NCBI GenBank assembly: GCA_963691885.1
Contig: OY829843.1
Span: 2,852,001 to 2,916,000 of the forward strand
Source of the DNA: G963691885 sp963691885
GTDB lineage: Bacteria > Pseudomonadota > Alphaproteobacteria > UBA8366 > Aestuariispiraceae
DNA: 64,000 bases
Direction of reading: 5' to 3'
The notes under the pieces were generated by a model. That model was not told the origin of the DNA. It did no database searches and worked only from the letters and a program-made list of their open reading frames with translations. The stretch's first letter is position 1. Every line of letters begins with the position of its first letter. The translations under genes and the position numbers were made by a program. Positions 59,659 through 64,000 of this stretch are shown here, one piece after another.

Positions 59659-62004
59659 ATGTTGTCCAAAAATCTTGAAGAAACCCTGCATCGCGCATTG
59701 GCCCACGCCCGCACCCGTCGCCATGAATATTCGACGTTGGAGCATCTCCTTCTGGCGCTGACCGATGATCAGGACGCGATTGCCGTATTACGGGCTTGCG
59801 GCGTTGAATTGGACAAACTGCGCGGTGACGTCATCGATTATCTCGACAATGATCTGTCATCGCTGATTGCAGCGTCCGAAGACGACCCAAAACCGACGGC
59901 AGGTTTCCAGCGCGTACTCCAGCGCGCTGCCATTCATGTCCAGAGCTCCGGCCGGGAAGAAGTGACCGGGGCGAATGTACTGGTCGCCATTTTCTCCGAA
60001 CGCGAAAGCCATGCTGTCTACTTCCTGCAATTGCAGGACATGACGCGGTTTGATGCGGTCAATTATATCAGTCACGGCATTGCCAAAGTGCCAGGCGAGC
60101 AGGGTCCCGCCAGACCCGCAAGCGGCACAGAAGAAGAGTCCAAGGCTGAAGAGGTTAACAAGGACGGGTCTGAAGCGCTCGACGCCTATTGTGTTGACCT
60201 GAATGACAAGGCGCGGGACGGAAAGATCGATCCCCTGATCGGTCGCACGGCCGAGGTTGAGCGGACGATCCAGATCCTGTGCCGGCGGACCAAGAACAAC
60301 CCGCTGCTGGTCGGTGACCCGGGTGTCGGCAAGACCGCCATTGCGGAAGGCCTCGCAAAACGGATTGTTGAAGGTGAAGTGCCGAACGTGCTGCTCGACT
60401 GCACGATCTTCCAGCTGGATATGGGCACGCTTTTGGCCGGAACCCGCTATCGCGGTGATTTTGAAGAACGCCTGAAAGCGGTGATGAAAGAGTTGGAGGA
60501 AACCGACGGGGCCATCCTCTTCATTGATGAGATCCATACGATCATCGGCGCGGGTGCGACGACCGGCGGCGCGATGGATGCGTCAAACCTGTTGAAACCC
60601 GCCCTGGCCAGCGGTTCGCTGCGTTGCATCGGTTCGACCACCTATAAGGAATTCCGCGGTTACTTTGAAAAGGATCGTGCGCTGGCTCGCCGATTCCAGA
60701 AAATCGATGTGACCGAGCCGACGCTGGATGACACGGTGAAAATCCTGATGGGTCTGAAACCGTATTATGAAGAGCATCACAAAATCCGCTACACGAGTGA
60801 TGCCATCAAAACGGCGGTTGATCTCTCGGCCCGCTATATCAATGACCGGAAACTGCCGGACAAAGCGATCGATGTGATTGACGAGGTCGGTGCTGCCCAG
60901 ATGCTGGTCGCGGAATCAAAGCGCAAAAAGACCATCGGGGTGAAAGATGTTGAAGCGGTTGTGGCAAAGATTGCCCGGATCCCGCCAAAACAGGTTTCCC
61001 GTGACGACCGAGCGGCTCTAAAGACACTGGAAAGCGATCTGCAGATGGTGGTCTACGGTCAGGACCGGGCGATTACGGCACTGTCGTCAGCGATCAAACT
61101 GTCTCGTGCCGGTCTGCGCGACGCCGAGAAACCAATTGGTTCCTATCTCTTCTCCGGGCCGACCGGGGTTGGTAAGACCGAGGTGGCGAAGCAACTGGCC
61201 AAGACCATGGGTGTTGAGCTGAAGCGTTTCGACATGTCGGAATACATGGAACGTCATACCGTATCGCGTTTGATCGGTGCGCCTCCCGGCTATGTCGGTT
61301 TCGACCAGGGTGGTTTGCTGACCGATGCGATCGATCAGAACCCGCATTGCGTCCTGTTGCTGGATGAAATTGAAAAGGCCCATCCGGATCTCTTCAACAT
61401 CCTGCTGCAGGTGATGGACTACGGGAAGCTGACCGACAATAACGGCAAGACGGTCGATTTCCGGAATGTTGTCTTGATCATGACCACCAATGCCGGTGCA
61501 GTTGACATGGCCAAGCCCGCCATCGGGTTTGGTCGGGAAGCCCGGGTTGGGGACGATCAGGAAGCGGTTGAGCGCATGTTCACGCCGGAATTCCGGAACC
61601 GTCTGGATGCCATCATTCCGTTTGATTATCTCTCTGAAGAGGTGATCGGGAAAGTGGTTGAAAAGTTCGTTATCGAACTGGAAGGCCAGCTTGGCGACCG
61701 GAATGTTGCGATTGAATTGACTGATGCTGCCCGGAAATGGCTTGGACATAAAGGCTATGACCGTCTGTATGGGGCGCGGCCGCTGGCCCGAGTCATTCAG
61801 GAAAACATCAAACAGCCGCTGGCTGAAGAGATGTTGTTCGGCAAGCTTGCAAGCGGCGGCCTCGTCATCGTCGACAAGGACAAGAAGGCAGACAAACTTG
61901 CCTTCCGTGTCGAAGATGACAAACCGGCCGGCAAGCCCAAGAAAGCGCCGAAGAAACGCGGTGGCGGCGGCACCCCCAGCAAGGAGCCGGAATACGTCAA
62001 ATAG
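59659..62004 (+). CDS. clpA: ATP-dependent Clp protease ATP-binding subunit ClpA
   Basis: A 781-residue AAA+ unfoldase that forms a hexamer with ClpP and degrades ClpS- and ssrA-tagged substrates. The N-domain (about 1-145) is the ClpS-binding repeat; the first AAA domain has Walker A GDPGVGKTAIAEG and Walker B AILFIDEIHTIIGAG; the second has GPTGVGKTEVAKQ and VLLLDEIEKAHPDLFN. The ClpP-docking loop with IGFGRE is near residue 620. The basic C-terminal tail is longer than in E. coli and Lys/Gly-rich. A terminator follows. Confidence 0.96.
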   Translation: MLSKNLEETLHRALAHARTRRHEYSTLEHLLLALTDDQDAIAVLRACGVELDKLRGDVIDYLDNDLSSLIAASEDDPKPTAGFQRVLQRAAIHVQSSGREEVTGANVLVAIFSERESHAVYFLQLQDMTRFDAVNYISHGIAKVPGEQGPARPASGTEEESKAEEVNKDGSEALDAYCVDLNDKARDGKIDPLIGRTAEVERTIQILCRRTKNNPLLVGDPGVGKTAIAEGLAKRIVEGEVPNVLLDCTIFQLDMGTLLAGTRYRGDFEERLKAVMKELEETDGAILFIDEIHTIIGAGATTGGAMDASNLLKPALASGSLRCIGSTTYKEFRGYFEKDRALARRFQKIDVTEPTLDDTVKILMGLKPYYEEHHKIRYTSDAIKTAVDLSARYINDRKLPDKAIDVIDEVGAAQMLVAESKRKKTIGVKDVEAVVAKIARIPPKQVSRDDRAALKTLESDLQMVVYGQDRAITALSSAIKLSRAGLRDAEKPIGSYLFSGPTGVGKTEVAKQLAKTMGVELKRFDMSEYMERHTVSRLIGAPPGYVGFDQGGLLTDAIDQNPHCVLLLDEIEKAHPDLFNILLQVMDYGKLTDNNGKTVDFRNVVLIMTTNAGAVDMAKPAIGFGREARVGDDQEAVERMFTPEFRNRLDAIIPFDYLSEEVIGKVVEKFVIELEGQLGDRNVAIELTDAARKWLGHKGYDRLYGARPLARVIQENIKQPLAEEMLFGKLASGGLVIVDKDKKADKLAFRVEDDKPAGKPKKAPKKRGGGGTPSKEPEYVK

Positions 62005-62032
62005 ACCGACCGACCAGAGCACACAAAAAGAG

Positions 62033-62067
62033 CGGCGCAAGGAGTTTTCTTTGCGCCGTTTGCTTTT
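62033..62067 (+). terminator. Terminator after clpA
   Basis: The arms CGGCGCAAGG (62033-62042) and CTTTGCGCCG (62049-62058) form a 10-base stem with one G-T pair and a 6-base loop, followed by TTTGCTTTT. It lies 29 bases after the clpA stop. Confidence 0.85.
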
Positions 62068-62095
62068 GGTCAGTTTTTGGTTTCAGTCTGGGAGG

Positions 62096-62290
62096 TCAGA
62101 AGGGCGCGCTGATGGACGCAACCGCGAGGCCGCCAAGGGCACCGATGGATACCAGAAGAAACGCGCCGAGATTAAACGCCAGACGGCGCATATCGGATTT
62201 GCGGCCGCGGGGATAGCGGCGTCTTTCCATACCAAACGATCCCTCACGCAGTTCCCGCTGCACTTCGCTCTGTAAATCTTCCTGACGCAT
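62096..62290 (-). CDS. Small membrane protein
   Basis: A 64-residue protein with a basic, charged N-terminal half (MERRRYPRGRKSDMRRLAFN) and one C-terminal hydrophobic helix (GAFLLVSIGALGGLAVASI), so it is probably a tail-anchored inner-membrane protein. No family recognised. The start is supported by an upstream CAGGACC. It lies between the clpA terminator and a divergent methyltransferase gene. Confidence 0.6.
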   Translation of the reverse strand: MRQEDLQSEVQRELREGSFGMERRRYPRGRKSDMRRLAFNLGAFLLVSIGALGGLAVASISAPF

Positions 62291-62509
62291 GATCTGGTCC
62301 TGACTGCAACTGATACTATCCCGCCATAGTCACCGGGGATTGTGGTCCCCGGATGGCAGGGCTTTGTCCTTCTAAAGGTAAAGCGTTAATGACCGTTTAA
62401 TTAGGGGGTTGGACGGGGGCCGTCTGTGACCGCAGTCACGCGTTTACGGTTTCTTAGGGTGTTTTCGTTATTTGTTAAGGTCTTGGTGGGGAAGACCTTG
62501 GGAAATGTG

Positions 62510-63496
62510 ATGATTAAAGCGGAAAAAACGGATCCCTATATACCGTTAAAAGCGCGGTTTATGGCCTGGTGGGAAGGCGTTGAGCCGGACGCCATGGTCG
62601 AAAGCGATGCGTTACAGAGTGCGGCAGATGGTGTGGTGCCGCTCGTCGCACCGGAACAAGCCGCATCGGACCCGTCCCAGATTGAGGTTGATGTGCCGGT
62701 GGGGCCTGCACCTGTCTGGTCCGAAGAGCGGATAGCCTTTTATCGTCGTCTATGGGGCAATGACGATCAGGATGACGCGATTGTGCCCGGCGGCATTGAT
62801 CTGCCTCTTCGACTGGTAAAACCCATGGCGCTGACCAATCACATGCAAATGCTTGATGTCGGCTGCGGCATCGGTGGGGCCGCGCGCGCGGTTGCGGAAC
62901 ATATCGGACCGCGTATCACCGGCGTTGTTGACCATCAGGAACTTATCGATCTGGGCAATGAATTGACGGCGGCGGCGCGGTTGCAAAAACAGGTCAGTCT
63001 GGAACTTACTGATTATTCTGAACTGGACTTCGGGAAGTCAAAGTATGAAGGCGCCCTGGTACGCGAGATCGCCTATCGTCAACCGGACCGTCTGGATTTT
63101 CTGCGGGCGGTGAAGAATGCCATCAAGCCGCAAGGCCATATTGTATTGACCGACCTTGTCCTTGCCACATCAGATGCGCGTGACGCAAAACCCATTCGAC
63201 GCTGGCTTGAAAAAGAATCTGCCGGTGCCGAACCAGGTGTGTTGGCCGATTACTAGGACGATCTGGCCAATTTGGGGTTTGATGTTCGTGTGGCCGAAGA
63301 TCTTAGCGGCAGTTATCAGCGATATGTTCTGAGCGCCTGGGCAAAACTGGTCGACGGGCTCGATCGCGAGGATCTCACCCGTGACTTCGTCAATATCATG
63401 ATGGTGGAAGCCGATTTCTGGCTGCGCCGAATGCGTGCTTTGGAAAGTGGGAAACTGCGCCTGATCCGGTATCACGGCATCAAGATAATCGGCTGA
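62510..63496 (+). pseudogene. SAM-dependent methyltransferase with an in-frame amber codon
   Basis: The frame from ATG 62510 encodes a class I methyltransferase: an N-terminal region (YIPLKARFMAWWEGVEPDAM), then motif I at LDVGCGIGGAARAVAEHIGP, later AIKPQGHIVLTDLVL. A TAG at 63254-63256 stops it after VLADY, but the same frame continues DDLANLGFDVRVAEDLSGSY to a normal TGA at 63494. A single change from CAG to TAG would explain the break. The downstream part looks like the true C-terminus. It may be a recent nonsense mutation, readthrough or a sequencing error. An upstream start at 62426 is possible but less likely. The methyl acceptor is unknown. Confidence 0.8.
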
Positions 63497-63514
63497 TTGT
63501 ACGACCCGACGCGG

Positions 63515-64000
63515 TCAGCTTCCTTGGTTATGGTTGTGTTTGTGGCCGCCGTGGTTATGGCCGACATGGTCCGAACCCGCCGGGCCGCGGGCGCGGGCCG
63601 ACAGAATCGGAACCATGACATTCACGTCACCCGCTTTCTCGAAGGTCAGGGTGAGGGCCAGCATTTCGCCTTCTTTGAGAGGTGCCTTTAGCCCCATTAG
63701 CATAACGTGCGGGCCACCCGGTTTCAGAACGGTCGGCGTGCCGGGCGCGACCTCAATCCCATCGACCTGACGCATTTTCATGACGTTGTTTTCCATCATA
63801 TGCGTGTGCAGTTCCGGCCGTTTTGCGGCGTCGGTTTTCACCGCGATCAGGCGATCCACGGCCTCCCCATTATTAACAAGCTCAAAATACGCTGCACCTG
63901 CCTTTGCTTTACCAATCGACGCTTTGGACCAAGGATCCACAATCATGAGATCCCCATGCTTTATCCCGTCGGCCAGGGTTAAGCTGAACGATGCGGAAAG
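63515..64000 (-). CDS. PCu(A)C-type copper chaperone with His-rich tail (partial)
   Basis: A periplasmic copper chaperone that supplies Cu(I) to cytochrome oxidase assembly. The frame runs off the right edge; the visible beginning LSASFSLTLADGIKHGDLMI is probably the end of its signal peptide and the mature start. Cu-binding residues appear in HTHMMENNVMKMRQVDG and PGGPHVMLMGL, the family HxM pattern. A C-terminal tail SDHVGHNHGGHKHNHNQGS is unusually His-rich and may add copper capacity. The internal ATG at 63946 is not the likely start. Confidence 0.85.
   Translation of the reverse strand, partial: LSASFSLTLADGIKHGDLMIVDPWSKASIGKAKAGAAYFELVNNGEAVDRLIAVKTDAAKRPELHTHMMENNVMKMRQVDGIEVAPGTPTVLKPGGPHVMLMGLKAPLKEGEMLALTLTFEKAGDVNVMVPILSARARGPAGSDHVGHNHGGHKHNHNQGS

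Overview
The window is a chromosomal segment of an alphaproteobacterium. The best evidence is on the minus strand near 14.0-14.4 kb: a circularly permuted, two-piece tmRNA gene (ssrA) encoding the tag ANDNEDMVAVAA, next to an alphaproteobacterial-type sspB. A TrcR (DUF1013) cell-cycle regulator, DUF4169 and RHH proteins, a phasin and a ClpS/ClpA pair fit the same class. The choline-to-betaine genes and the large autotransporters suggest a free-living, possibly marine bacterium; placing it near the Sneathiella/Rhodospirillales-type lineages is only inference. Gene bodies look moderately GC-rich and intergenic stretches are often AT-rich. I saw no rRNA, tRNA or CRISPR array.

0-8 kb: the tail of a hydantoinase-B-like gene, sufE, an HD-domain hydrolase, an FAD-linked (D-lactate/glycolate type) dehydrogenase, a DUF4169 protein, an AsmA protein, a small ribbon-helix-helix protein, and a CheW protein fused to a C-terminal domain that looks like a degenerate truncated haemoglobin. 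8-14 kb: a LysR regulator divergent from iorAB (molybdenum hydroxylase), then class I fumarase, sspB and ssrA.

14-18.4 kb: a Rieske protein with a long helical C-terminal domain is divergent from an MFS transporter and a SufR-like Fe-S-type regulator. The intergenic region holds two matching dyad operators (TTTRTAAAG-N6-CTTTATAAA). 18.5-26.7 kb: a thyA-folA-trxB cluster, a bactofilin, a kinase-like hypothetical protein, an RraA-family protein, and a class I glutamine amidotransferase whose 3' end is interrupted by a complete IS630-family element. The TA target duplication is visible and the original reading frame can be rebuilt.

27-44 kb: a SPOR protein and an overlapping formylglycine-generating-enzyme-like protein, DUF427, Lrp, a betB-betA-GST run, a DMT exporter divergent from marR-cupin over a MarR-type operator, split ada/ogt DNA-repair genes, three GNAT acetyltransferases, an aromatic amino acid decarboxylase, DUF4174, a hydroxyacid dehydrogenase, a haloacid dehalogenase and an acyltransferase.

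44-64 kb: a von Willebrand A-domain autotransporter, an alpha/beta hydrolase, a DacA-type carboxypeptidase with a SPOR domain, a lipoprotein, a phasin with TGC-rich promoter dyads, a 2246-residue repetitive autotransporter, trcR, clpS, clpA, a methyltransferase broken by one in-frame amber codon, and a PCu(A)C copper chaperone cut by the window edge. ssrA, sspB, clpS and clpA together make this window rich in the tagging and adaptor side of Clp proteolysis.
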